Assembly: GCA_019358855.1 (NCBI GenBank)
Contig: JAHHII010000001.1
Span: forward strand, 248,001 to 312,000
Reading direction: 5' to 3'
Origin: Timaviella obliquedivisa GSE-PSE-MK23-08B
GTDB taxonomy: Bacteria; Cyanobacteriota; Cyanobacteriia; Elainellales; Elainellaceae
Length of the DNA: 64,000 bases
Below the pieces are notes generated by a model. The model made no database searches. It was not told the DNA's origin and saw only the letters and a program-made list of their open reading frames with translations. The position numbers were made by a program, and so were the translations under genes. How positions within the stretch are numbered: position 1 is the stretch's first letter; each line of letters begins with the position of its first letter. Positions 8,727-16,532 of this stretch are shown one piece after another.

Positions 8727-9455
8727 CTACCAGCCTACGTTCCCTGTGGCATAGATCAAAATTGGATGGGCAAACCAAAATCCAAGGACAAAAATGATGA
8801 TCCCGACATAGGCAGGACGGAGAAACTCTTTCAGAGCAAAGGTTTGACGACCTTGCACGATCGCCAAAAAAGGAATGATAGAAGTTCGGGATCTCAAGGT
8901 TTCAAAGGATTCGCCATAGCGCGCTTGGAGGCGACGATCGCCATGCCAAACCGCAAACAGATGATGCAGGATCAATCCCAAAGAAGTCACCATCATAAAA
9001 CTTGTCCCTAACCAGAGCGCATGGGCAACGCACCAAATCACCTGTCCAACCATTTGGGGATGACGGGTGATCCGAATAATGCCAGTTTCATAGAGATGAA
9101 ACTGTGGTTTTTGAATAGCGGCAACTTCCAGAAGATTGAAAGTAGAGGGGTAAAGAAATAGAAAGGAAATGGCTGAAAGAATCCAGATTGTTGTTTGAAT
9201 GCCAGGAATCCCTTGCAGGTTCCAAAGGCGCAGCCCATCGTAGCGGTGATTAATAAAGTAGATGATCAAAACAGTGGCGAAGGGCACGCTGACCAAGGCA
9301 AACAGAACCCGGTAGAGCCTTGCGCCGATCAATTTTTCGCCTCTGGGTCGTAGAGCCGCAAGACCGCTGTGGGCGATCGCAAACCCCAACAACAACCCCA
9401 CCATGACAACGTGACTCTGAAAAGATCCCTGGCTGTTGACAAGCCCATTAAACAT
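8727..9455 (-). CDS. NnrU-family membrane protein, 15-cis-zeta-carotene isomerase (Z-ISO)-like
   Basis: A 242-aa integral membrane protein with about six hydrophobic helices. The segment RITRHPQMVGQVIWC and the later HHLFAVWHGDRRL with RYGESF strongly resemble plant Z-ISO, the haem-containing isomerase that converts the 15-cis bond of zeta-carotene during carotenoid synthesis. The conserved histidines in these two segments would be the haem ligands in that model. Cyanobacteria are usually thought to isomerise through CrtH or light, so a Z-ISO function here is inference; the broader NnrU family is safe. Confidence 0.75.
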   Translation of the reverse strand: MFNGLVNSQGSFQSHVVMVGLLLGFAIAHSGLAALRPRGEKLIGARLYRVLFALVSVPFATVLIIYFINHRYDGLRLWNLQGIPGIQTTIWILSAISFLFLYPSTFNLLEVAAIQKPQFHLYETGIIRITRHPQMVGQVIWCVAHALWLGTSFMMVTSLGLILHHLFAVWHGDRRLQARYGESFETLRSRTSIIPFLAIVQGRQTFALKEFLRPAYVGIIIFVLGFWFAHPILIYATGNVGW

Positions 9456-9651
9456 ATTATTTCTTTACATTTTTGAATTTTCTTCAGCATATCAGCCTTA
9501 TAGAGGGTTCTGATAGGCAGAAGCTAACGACCTAATGAGAATTTAGAGCCGAGACTACAACAATGGAACAATAGAAAGAAGAGTTGCAAGATGTTTCAAT
9601 TAGGCAGTAAGATTATAGACTGTGCAAATTATCCGAACATAAGGCAAACTC

Positions 9652-9849
9652 ATGCCCAAACTTAAGACTCGTAAGGCAGCTGCCAAGCGCTTCCAAAAGA
9701 GCGGAACTGGCAAGCTCATGCGCCGCAAAGCGTTCAAGAATCACTTGTTGCAGCACAAATCTACCAAGCGTAAGCGCACCCTTTCTGGGTTAGCAGTTGT
9801 TAATGAGCGCGATGCTGATAACGTACAACTGATGCTTCCTTACCTCTAA
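9652..9849 (+). CDS. rpmI: 50S ribosomal protein L35
   Basis: A 65-aa, highly basic protein of the large ribosomal subunit. It begins [14 protein letters not shown] and contains the family stretch [13 protein letters not shown]. It lies 160 bp ahead of rplT on the same strand, the normal bacterial order, but without infC upstream. The spacing to rplT is larger than in many bacteria and no regulatory mimic of 23S rRNA was recognised there. Confidence 0.98.
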   Translation: MPKLKTRKAAAKRFQKSGTGKLMRRKAFKNHLLQHKSTKRKRTLSGLAVVNERDADNVQLMLPYL

Positions 9850-10009
9850 AAATCCGGGTTGAGAACATCTTTGAATCAAAGACACTGTTCCATAACTCAG
9901 GCTAGGGCTAGGTCGAGTTTCTACCACCTACCGCCTGCCACTGGCAAGTACTTTAGCAACTGCCAATGCTCACTGTTCTACTCATACTTCAAGCGTAGGA
10001 AATTGTTCT

Positions 10010-10360
10010 ATGACTCGTGTAAAACGCGGTAATGTGGCTCGTAAGCGCCGCAAGAAGATTCTAAAATTAGCTAAGGGCTTCCGGGGTTCTCACTCTCGGT
10101 TATTCCGGACGGCTAACCAACAGGTGATGAAGGCGCTGCGGAATGCCTACCGCGATCGCCGCAAGCGTAAGCGTGACTTTCGCCGTCTTTGGATTACCCG
10201 CATCAATGCAGCGGCTCGCCAGCATGGCATCAGCTACAGCAAGCTGATGGGTGCTTTAAAGAAAGCAAACATTGAAATCAACCGGAAAATGCTGTCTCAA
10301 ATGGCTATCCTTGACCCGGCTGGGTTTGCAAAAGTGGTTGAACTTGCCCAAAAGGGATAA
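10010..10360 (+). CDS. rplT: 50S ribosomal protein L20
   Basis: A 116-aa basic protein that binds 23S rRNA early in assembly of the large subunit. It begins [20 protein letters not shown] and keeps the family stretch [18 protein letters not shown]; the C-terminal globular part ends [11 protein letters not shown]. Length and sequence are standard. The predicted terminator of this transcript is at 10410-10435, inside the beginning of the next reading frame. Confidence 0.98.
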   Translation: MTRVKRGNVARKRRKKILKLAKGFRGSHSRLFRTANQQVMKALRNAYRDRRKRKRDFRRLWITRINAAARQHGISYSKLMGALKKANIEINRKMLSQMAILDPAGFAKVVELAQKG

Positions 10361-10369
10361 ATTTGCACC

Positions 10370-11278
10370 ATGACGCTGGCTAATCTACTAGCTAAGTATT
10401 CTGAGAGGAGGGCACGAGGAAATCGTGCCCTTTTTAATTGTGGGCAGTTTTTAACTGGCTTGCTTGGGTTCATGGCTTTAGGAGCGATGACCCTGCCCGT
10501 TGCTACCGCCGCAGATCTAGCAGAGATTCGGGAGCGGGGATACATTATTGTCGGGGTGAAGGATAACTTGCGTCCTTTAGGGTTTCGGAATGCAGCAGGG
10601 CAGCTGGAAGGCTTAGAAATTGATCTGGCGCGACAAATTGCCCAAGACATCCTGGGTAATGCTGAGGCAATTACCTTACAACCTCTCACAAATTCAAACC
10701 GCATCCCTGCCCTTTTAGCAGATGAGGTTGATCTAGTCATTGCCAGAGTTACTGCTACGCCTTCTCGCGCTCGCCTGGTCGATTTCAGCACTCCCTATTA
10801 TTTAGATGGCACAACGTTTATAGCCCGAAGCGCCCTAACTCTAAAAGATTTGCAACAACAATCGATCGCCGTCTTGAATGGGTCGGAAACAATCGCGGTG
10901 GTGCGATCGCGTTTCCCCCAAGCTCGTCTGGTGGGCGTTGATTCTTATGAAGCAGCCCAAGAGCTTCTAGAAGCCAACCAGGTTAGTGCATTCGCGGCAG
11001 ACGCTACGGTTCTAACGGGCTGGGTGCAAGAATTTCCACAGTATTATCTGTTGCCCCAATTGGTTTCGACCGCAGCACTGGCAGTGGCAATGCCCCGAGG
11101 ATTGCAGTACGAGGATTTACGACAGCGGGTGAATGGGGCGATTATCAATTGGCAAGCCCAAGGATTTTTAAGGCAAAGCATTTTGAATTGGGGATTACCC
11201 GCAGAGGGTATACCGGCTTTAAGGATTAATCTAGGTCAGGAGACACCTCAAAGGACAGAGCTAGCCCCTAACCTCTAG
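10370..11278 (+). CDS. Solute-binding protein, polar amino-acid type (SBP_bac_3)
   Basis: Periplasmic ligand-binding protein of the family that feeds amino-acid ABC transporters. The mature part begins near ADLAEIRERGYIIVGVKDNL; LEIDLARQIAQDILG and the hinge region with LVDFSTPYY are typical. The full 302-aa frame gives a plausible signal peptide (charged ERRARGNR, hydrophobic FLTGLLGFMALGAM, cleavage after VATA), but the rplT terminator lies within it. Alternative starts are TTG at 10460 and ATG at 10472, which give a short, uncharged leader. No permease or ATPase gene is adjacent, so it is an orphan. Confidence 0.82.
   Translation: MTLANLLAKYSERRARGNRALFNCGQFLTGLLGFMALGAMTLPVATAADLAEIRERGYIIVGVKDNLRPLGFRNAAGQLEGLEIDLARQIAQDILGNAEAITLQPLTNSNRIPALLADEVDLVIARVTATPSRARLVDFSTPYYLDGTTFIARSALTLKDLQQQSIAVLNGSETIAVVRSRFPQARLVGVDSYEAAQELLEANQVSAFAADATVLTGWVQEFPQYYLLPQLVSTAALAVAMPRGLQYEDLRQRVNGAIINWQAQGFLRQSILNWGLPAEGIPALRINLGQETPQRTELAPNL
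10410..10435 (+). terminator. Rho-independent terminator after rplT
   Basis: Eight-base-pair stem GGGCACGA/TCGTGCCC with loop GGAAA, followed by five T. It is placed 50 bp after the rplT stop, as expected for the end of the rpmI-rplT transcript, but it falls within the first codons of the open frame of the next gene. Confidence 0.8.
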
Positions 11279-11300
11279 GAAGCTTCAATTGCAGAATATC

Positions 11301-11342
11301 GTATCGATCGATACAAAGTAACTTAATGAATTCCCCTAACGT
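11301..11342 (+). promoter_or_regulatory. NtcA-activated promoter of ntcB
   Basis: GTATCGATCGATAC at 11301-11314 is an exact GTA-N8-TAC operator for NtcA, the cyanobacterial nitrogen regulator of the CRP family. Exactly 22 bp later comes TAACGT (11337-11342), a perfect TA-N3-T minus-10 box. This is the canonical class II NtcA promoter; the start of transcription should be near 11349, about 70 bp before the ntcB start. Confidence 0.88.
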
Positions 11343-11417
11343 GGCGATACAGGTGAAAGCGGTCAGCAAAGCGCCTGTAATCTATTGATCCAATTGCTTT
11401 AGTCAGTTTTTAAGATT

Positions 11418-12353
11418 ATGCGTCTGGAACAATTGCAAGCTTTTTTGGCAGTGGTGGAAGCAGGCAGCTTTCAGCAGGCAACCCAGCGCTGTAAGGTGAC
11501 TCAGTCTACCATTAGCCGCCAAATTCAGGGCTTGGAAGCAGAGTTAGGAATGCCGCTGTTTCACCGAACTTCTCAGTCAAAGTTAACTTTGGCAGGCGAA
11601 ATGTTTTTGCCTCGTGCCCGTCGGATTTGCCTGGAATGGGCGAATGCTTCTTCAGAGTTAGCAAAGTTGGTTTCGGGCAACCAACCCGAACTTTGTGTAG
11701 CGGCAATTCATTCGGCTTCTGCCCATCATTTGCCCCCGGTTTTACAGCAGTTTTGCCAGGACTATCCAGCCGTTCAGTTGCGCGTTACCTCTTTAGGCAG
11801 CGATCGCGCTCTTAAAGTTCTGCGAGATGGATTGGTTGACGTGGCGATCGTCATGAATAATCGCTTCTTGACTGCCAGCCCTGAAATGGTGGTGGATATT
11901 TTGTATGAGGAGCCAGTGGAGGTGCTGATGGCGACTGGTCATCCTTTAAGCCAGTACGACCAGGTGCCCTGGGCAGCGATCGCAGAATATCCTCAAGTAG
12001 TGTTTAAAGATGGGTATGGAATGCAACGAATGGTGCAAGAGCAGTTCCAGCGCAATGGGCTACAGCTTAAACCCATGGTAGAGTTGAATACCCTTGACGG
12101 GTTTAGAGGCATGGTACGCCAAAGCGATCTTGTTGCCCTCTTGCCTCGTTCTGCCCTCATGGAAATTGGCAATGATCCTACTTTGGTGGTTCGTCCAACT
12201 GCAAAACCTGTATTAAGCCGTCAGGTAGTTCTTGTCACGACTCAGGATCGTCTCGATATCCCACCGATTCAGCATTTCCGTGCCCTTGTCAAAAAGCTTG
12301 TCAGTAGTCCACTGGCAACTCCCTTAATCCCCACCCCCTTTCCTATTCCATGA
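11418..12353 (+). CDS. ntcB: LysR-type regulator NtcB (nitrate assimilation activator)
   Basis: A 311-aa LysR-family activator. The helix-turn-helix is at residues 1-60 (MRLEQLQAFLAVVEAGSFQQ, then CKVTQSTISRQIQGLE), and residues 90-300 form the effector domain (ASAHHLPPVLQQF, LGSDRALKVL, KDGYGMQRMV). The wording of these segments matches my memory of cyanobacterial NtcB, which with NtcA turns on nitrate and nitrite assimilation genes when nitrite is present. The perfect NtcA promoter in front supports this identity; CmpR- and RbcR-type regulators are the alternative. It overlaps the next gene by 4 bp (ATGA). No nir or nar genes are in the window. Confidence 0.85.
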   Translation: MRLEQLQAFLAVVEAGSFQQATQRCKVTQSTISRQIQGLEAELGMPLFHRTSQSKLTLAGEMFLPRARRICLEWANASSELAKLVSGNQPELCVAAIHSASAHHLPPVLQQFCQDYPAVQLRVTSLGSDRALKVLRDGLVDVAIVMNNRFLTASPEMVVDILYEEPVEVLMATGHPLSQYDQVPWAAIAEYPQVVFKDGYGMQRMVQEQFQRNGLQLKPMVELNTLDGFRGMVRQSDLVALLPRSALMEIGNDPTLVVRPTAKPVLSRQVVLVTTQDRLDIPPIQHFRALVKKLVSSPLATPLIPTPFPIP

Positions 12354-13435
12354 GCGTTGTCTTCCGAGAACTTCTCCGCAAAGTGGGCAGTGGTTCCCAT
12401 ACTAGCGAAAACCTCACCCGTGCTGAAGCGGCAACGGCGACTGAAATGATGCTACGGCAAGAAGCCACGCCAGCCCAGATTGGTGCATTCATGATTGCCC
12501 ATCGCATTAAGCGCCCAACGGGGGAAGAGTTAGCAGGTATTTTAGATGCCTATGATCATTTGGGCCCTAAGCTTAGAGGCTTTTCAGCGGCTTACCCAAC
12601 AGTTGTCATGGGCATTCCTTATGATGGGCGATCGCGCACGGCTCCCATCAGCCCCATCACTGCGCTAATCTTGACTGCTGCCGGATGTCCTGTCGTCATG
12701 CATGGTGGACGACGGATGCCTACAAAGGAGGGCATACCCTTAGTAGAGGTTTGGCAAGGCTTGGGCGTGGATTGGACGCATCTCTCCTTAGAACAGGCGC
12801 AACAGGTTTTTGAGAGAACCCGCTTAGGGTTTGTTTATTTGCCACAGCACTTTCCCTATGCTGAAGAGATGGTGACGTATCGAGAGGAATTAGGGAAGCG
12901 TCCGCCTTTTGCGACTGCCGAACTGTTTTGGTGCCCTTACGAGGGCGATTCTTTAATGATTTCGGGTTTTGTCCATCCGCCCACCGAGGAGATGGCGCGA
13001 GCAGCGTTTGCCTTGCGAGGAGTGCAGCGCTTGATCACGGTGAAAGGGCTAGAGGGAAGCTGTGATTTGCCGCGCGATCGCACTTGCATTGTAGGCATTA
13101 AACAGCCTAGCGCAGAAGCCGAATTCGATCGCCTTCTGCTACATCCCCGCGACTATGGATTTGCAGCCCCAGAACTGGCACTGCCGTCTTCAGAGCAACT
13201 ATGGGCTGATCTACAGGCAGCAGTGCAGGGTAAGACAGGTGAGATGTTGGAATCGGCGGTTTGGAATGGTGGGTTTTACTTGTGGCAAGCAGGCGTTTGC
13301 TCCACCTTAGAGGCGGGCTTGGAACAAGCGAGAACAACGTTAGGAAATGGACAGGTGGCGGCACACTTGGCGGAAGTTGTTGAGGCGATCGCGAGTGCAA
13401 CGGCACCAGAATTTACTCCGGCTGCCATTGACTAG
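12350..13435 (+). CDS. TrpD-like glycosyltransferase family 3 protein (anthranilate phosphoribosyltransferase-like)
   Basis: A 361-aa protein of the TrpD/nucleoside phosphorylase fold. The N-terminal helical part has the family signature LTRAEAATATEMMLRQEATP and QIGAFMIAHRIKRPTGEEL; the catalytic side reads VVMHGGRRMPTKEG. Several phosphate-contacting glycine motifs of true TrpD (the GTGGD loop) are altered: here the site reads GIPYDGRSRTAPISP. It is therefore probably a TrpD2-like paralogue, not the tryptophan enzyme. It is co-transcribed with ntcB through a 4-bp overlap, so it should be nitrogen-controlled. Its end overlaps the end of cobI on the other strand by 23 bp. Confidence 0.82.
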   Translation: MSVVFRELLRKVGSGSHTSENLTRAEAATATEMMLRQEATPAQIGAFMIAHRIKRPTGEELAGILDAYDHLGPKLRGFSAAYPTVVMGIPYDGRSRTAPISPITALILTAAGCPVVMHGGRRMPTKEGIPLVEVWQGLGVDWTHLSLEQAQQVFERTRLGFVYLPQHFPYAEEMVTYREELGKRPPFATAELFWCPYEGDSLMISGFVHPPTEEMARAAFALRGVQRLITVKGLEGSCDLPRDRTCIVGIKQPSAEAEFDRLLLHPRDYGFAAPELALPSSEQLWADLQAAVQGKTGEMLESAVWNGGFYLWQAGVCSTLEAGLEQARTTLGNGQVAAHLAEVVEAIASATAPEFTPAAID

Positions 13436-14120
13436 GAATCGAAATTAAGGCAAAGTAAGGCACTTCTGCCGGATTAACGTCTCGAATCGGCACAATTTTC
13501 TGGTTTGGCATCGTTGCTCGTTCAATGTAATGCGCCCTCTCAAGAAGCCCCATTTTCTCCAGGACGCTGTATACCTTTGAGAAGTTTTTTCCAAGTTTAA
13601 TGATGACTGCGGCATCGGCGATCGCCAATCGTTCTGCCAAAATTTCTGCGGGTAAAATGCCAGGTAACACCACGAAAACATCATTGCGATAAGTCAGCGG
13701 AGTTTCCAACATTGACGCACTTGCCATGATCGAAGATACACCCGGAACCACCTCAGTTTGAAACTGATGGGACAAACGGTTGAACAAATACATGAACGTG
13801 CCGTAGAAGAACGGATCGCCTTCACACAACACCACCACATCTTGCCCTGCATTCAAATATCCTGCCAGCTTCAATGCCGCCTCATCATAATAAGGCTGGG
13901 ATGACTGCTCTAACTTGAACGGATACCATAAAGGAACTTCAATTTGATCTTTCCGTAAATAGTCTGCCACGATCGATCGCGACAAACTTTTACCACCATC
14001 CGACACAGGATAAGCCACCACAGGCGCAGCTTGCAACAGCCGATACGCCTTCAAAGTCAATAGCTCTGGGTCACCCGAACCTAAGCCCAATCCATAAAGC
14101 CGACCCATAGAATGTTCCAT
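13413..14120 (-). CDS. cobI: Precorrin-2 C(20)-methyltransferase
   Basis: SAM-dependent tetrapyrrole methylase of the cobalamin pathway that methylates C20 of precorrin-2. The 235-aa protein has the family start GRLYGLGLGSGDPELLTLKA and the second SAM loop VVVLCEGDPFFYGTFMYL, then VPGVSSIMA. It is the third gene of a minus-strand operon after cobG and cobH; its ATG directly abuts the stop of cobH. The gene converges on the TrpD-like gene with a 23-bp overlap of the coding ends. Confidence 0.94.
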   Translation of the reverse strand: MEHSMGRLYGLGLGSGDPELLTLKAYRLLQAAPVVAYPVSDGGKSLSRSIVADYLRKDQIEVPLWYPFKLEQSSQPYYDEAALKLAGYLNAGQDVVVLCEGDPFFYGTFMYLFNRLSHQFQTEVVPGVSSIMASASMLETPLTYRNDVFVVLPGILPAEILAERLAIADAAVIIKLGKNFSKVYSVLEKMGLLERAHYIERATMPNQKIVPIRDVNPAEVPYFALISIPSQWQPE

Positions 14121-14750
14121 TTAATATTCCTCCAGTTTTGCTAATGCATTAATCGCCGCTGCTGCCATAGCGCTGCCGCCTCGACGACCTTGCAAGGTAA
14201 TAAAAGGTACGCCCCGGCTATTTTCAGCCAGAGCCGCCTTTGATTCTGCTGCTCCCACAAATCCGACCGGAAATCCTAAAATGAGCGCGGGTTTAGGTGC
14301 GCCTTCGTCCAGCAGTTCCAGCAGACGAAAGAGAGCAGTTGGGGCATTACCGATCGCCACTACCGCGCCTTCTAAGTGCGATCGCCACAGTTCCATTGCC
14401 GCCGCCGATCGCGTGTTTCCGATCTTTTGCGCCAGTGACGGAACCTCGGTTGCGTTTAGCGTACAAATGACTGCATTATCGGCGGGTAATCGCTTGCGAG
14501 TAACGCCTTCCGCCACCATTTGAGAATCACAGAGGATAGGACAACCCGACTGCAAAGCCGCTCGTCCAATGCTGCCCGCATTTGTAGAAGCCGCCAAATC
14601 TTTAACAATATCGGTCATACCACAGGTATGAATGAGGCGGACGGCAACAGAAATCAAGTCTTCGGGCAAGTCTTCTAACTGCGCTTCGGCGCGAATAATA
14701 GCAAAGGAGTTGCGGTAAATTTCATTGCCATCTCGAATGTAATCAATCAT
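14121..14750 (-). CDS. cobH: Precorrin-8X methylmutase (CobH/CbiC)
   Basis: Moves a methyl group from C11 to C12 of precorrin-8X to give hydrogenobyrinate (or the cobalt form). The 209-aa length is standard. Family features are SFAIIRAEAQLEDLPEDL near the N-terminus, RLIHTCGMTDIV with the catalytic histidine, and LILGFPVGFVGAAESK near the C-terminus. The start overlaps the end of cobG by 4 bp and the end abuts cobI, so the three genes form a tight operon controlled by the cobalamin riboswitch upstream of cobG. Confidence 0.95.
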   Translation of the reverse strand: MIDYIRDGNEIYRNSFAIIRAEAQLEDLPEDLISVAVRLIHTCGMTDIVKDLAASTNAGSIGRAALQSGCPILCDSQMVAEGVTRKRLPADNAVICTLNATEVPSLAQKIGNTRSAAAMELWRSHLEGAVVAIGNAPTALFRLLELLDEGAPKPALILGFPVGFVGAAESKAALAENSRGVPFITLQGRRGGSAMAAAAINALAKLEEY

Positions 14751-16258
14751 TTAATCTCCTCTTGATCTGCATCGCACCATTGACGTAACTGAGTGATGGA
14801 GTACTGATTGAAAAACGTGCGAAAAGATTGATTCTGAGAAGTTCGTTGCTGTTGATAAATCTGGAGAATTCGTAGAATTCTTGATGACAAGTGTTCTGGA
14901 AATACCTCCGTATACAGTCGACCAAAAGGGCGATCGCTTATGGGTATCTCAGACCCGTTCTCGCCGACGTAAATTTGATAGGCTTGACGCTGTTCAATCC
15001 ATGTTCCAACTAACGTCAAATCACTGGCACCATGATGAGCACAGGATTTAGGACAACCGCTAAAATGAATTGTGATCGGTAGGTCAAGTTTAATCTTTTT
15101 ATTTAAGTGTTCTGCCAACGCGAGCGCATCGGACTGAGTATCAGTTGCAGATGATGCACACATTTTTCCAGCGCAAGAAATCAACCCACTGTAGATATGC
15201 GTTGATGAATAATGAAGGTCTAGCTGTTGCATCTGTCGTTGAACTTGAGGAAGAACAGCATTAGGAACGTTAGGAAGCAAAAGATTTTGCCAAGGTGTAA
15301 GACGCAAGGTATGATCGCCCCATTCATCTACTAAATCTGCTAATCCCTTTAGCTGCCAAGATTCTAGCCGTCCTAATGGTAAGCTTATTCCCACATAAGA
15401 AAGATGAGATTGACGCTGGGCATGAATGCCAATATGAGTATGAGATTGAGACCTAAGTGGGACAAGCTCAGATGGCAGAGGAAGTAATGAAAGTTGAGCG
15501 CGATCGCACAATTCCTGAACACCGATATTTTGAATTAACTGCTTTACGCGCAGCTTACGAACTCCATCATGATCTTGGCTAGCTTTGAGATAGACTTTTG
15601 CTAAAGAAGCGATCGCCCCCAGACATTCTTCAGGTTTAATGATCCCAACTGGAATACCTGCTAAATAAAGGCAAAAGTGAACGCCATTCAGGTCGATCGC
15701 TCTCAGCAAAATATCGTTATGGGGAGCGATCGCTACCTGCTCACCACCATCGACTCCAATGCTAAACTTTGCTGATAAGTCTGCCAACTCTAAATGGCTA
15801 GAAAGATACTCGTCCAGTTCTTTAACCAATGGAGTCGTGTCAATGAGTTGGGCTACGTCAATTCCCGCCGTTGGACTCGCCATAATATTACGCAGATGAT
15901 CAACCGCACTTAGCCGCGCTGCCAATCCTGCCTCTTGAAGCTGATTCAAAACCTCTAGTGGAATTTCGGCAGGCAGTCCGCGAATTTGTAGATTGGCGCG
16001 ATTAGTAACTTGCAGCGGCTTACCCAGGCGACCCCTTGCGGGTATCTCAAAGAGATCGCTAACCGCAGCTAACACCCGCGCTTGCTGACTGCTCAGATTT
16101 CCTCCCGGAGTCCGAATCCGAATTAACCGCCCATCTTTAGCAAAAGTTGGGTAGAACAATCCAGGACAAGCATCATAGGCGATCGGCGGCTGAAAATCTG
16201 TTGAAACCTGTGAACTTTGAGTCTTGCAGTCAAGCGATTGAGGCGACAAGCGAAACAC
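14747..16258 (-). CDS. cobG: Precorrin-3B synthase (CobG, nitrite/sulfite reductase-like)
   Basis: A 503-aa iron-sulfur protein with the two-lobed nitrite/sulfite reductase fold. In the aerobic pathway CobG oxidises precorrin-3A to precorrin-3B. The cluster-binding cysteines are visible as CAGKMC and, about 40 residues later, CPKSCAHHG. The first in-frame start is GTG at 16258, but GGAAGGAG lies only 1 nt before it; TTG at 16249 has the same Shine-Dalgarno sequence at 8 nt and is the better initiation site. It leads the cobG-cobH-cobI operon. Assimilatory sulfite or nitrite reductase is the alternative, disfavoured by the operon. Confidence 0.9.
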   Translation of the reverse strand: MFRLSPQSLDCKTQSSQVSTDFQPPIAYDACPGLFYPTFAKDGRLIRIRTPGGNLSSQQARVLAAVSDLFEIPARGRLGKPLQVTNRANLQIRGLPAEIPLEVLNQLQEAGLAARLSAVDHLRNIMASPTAGIDVAQLIDTTPLVKELDEYLSSHLELADLSAKFSIGVDGGEQVAIAPHNDILLRAIDLNGVHFCLYLAGIPVGIIKPEECLGAIASLAKVYLKASQDHDGVRKLRVKQLIQNIGVQELCDRAQLSLLPLPSELVPLRSQSHTHIGIHAQRQSHLSYVGISLPLGRLESWQLKGLADLVDEWGDHTLRLTPWQNLLLPNVPNAVLPQVQRQMQQLDLHYSSTHIYSGLISCAGKMCASSATDTQSDALALAEHLNKKIKLDLPITIHFSGCPKSCAHHGASDLTLVGTWIEQRQAYQIYVGENGSEIPISDRPFGRLYTEVFPEHLSSRILRILQIYQQQRTSQNQSFRTFFNQYSITQLRQWCDADQEEIK

Positions 16259-16287
16259 TCCTTCCCTGTGAAACGCAGGAAACTGAG

Positions 16288-16312
16288 AAAAATGATGCCT
16301 GATTTAGGCATC
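16288..16312 (-). terminator. Attenuator hairpin of the cobalamin riboswitch
   Basis: On the minus strand GATGCCT-AAATC-AGGCATC forms a 7-bp stem with a 5-nt loop, followed by A and five T. It lies between the aptamer and the cobG start, about 35 nt before the first codon. It is the expression platform of the riboswitch and controls transcription, not translation. Confidence 0.78.
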
Positions 16313-16463
16313 CCTGGAGCTGGTATTCTGGCTTTGAGTCAGGCTGAATTAGCTTCACCCCTTCTCTTTCACAGTTGCGGCACAGTGTCGGAATTGCACC
16401 GAACTTTCCCAGCCCAAGCCTGAGAAATATATCATGGGCGTGGCTGTCGATGATGAGATGCCT
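16294..16463 (-). ncRNA. Cobalamin riboswitch with intrinsic terminator, upstream of cobG
   Basis: Read on the minus strand, 16440 to 16310 holds the class I cobalamin aptamer core: GGGAAAGTTCGGTGCAATTCC, then GCCGCAACTGTGA, and the B12-box region AAGCCAGAATACCAGC. The conserved order and spacing fit the family. A 5' segment AGGCATC (16463-16457) can close the aptamer as P1 with GATGCCT (16312-16306). The same GATGCCT can instead pair with AGGCATC (16300-16294), forming a terminator followed by ATTTTT. B12 level therefore probably sets read-through into cobG-cobH-cobI. Confidence 0.9.
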
Positions 16464-16532
16464 CATCTTTCTTATCGTTCTAAGGGCTTATCGTTCTAGG
16501 GAAAGTTTAATACTCGGTATAATCCAAAAATA

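Noticed and set aside
10297-10791. Minus-strand frame of 164 codons over rplT and the binding-protein gene
   Set aside because: It is antisense to two well-supported genes and resembles no protein family.
16230-16466. Open frames on both strands across the cobG-cobL gap
   Set aside because: The sequence is the cobalamin aptamer and its terminator; conserved RNA core elements explain it better than a protein.
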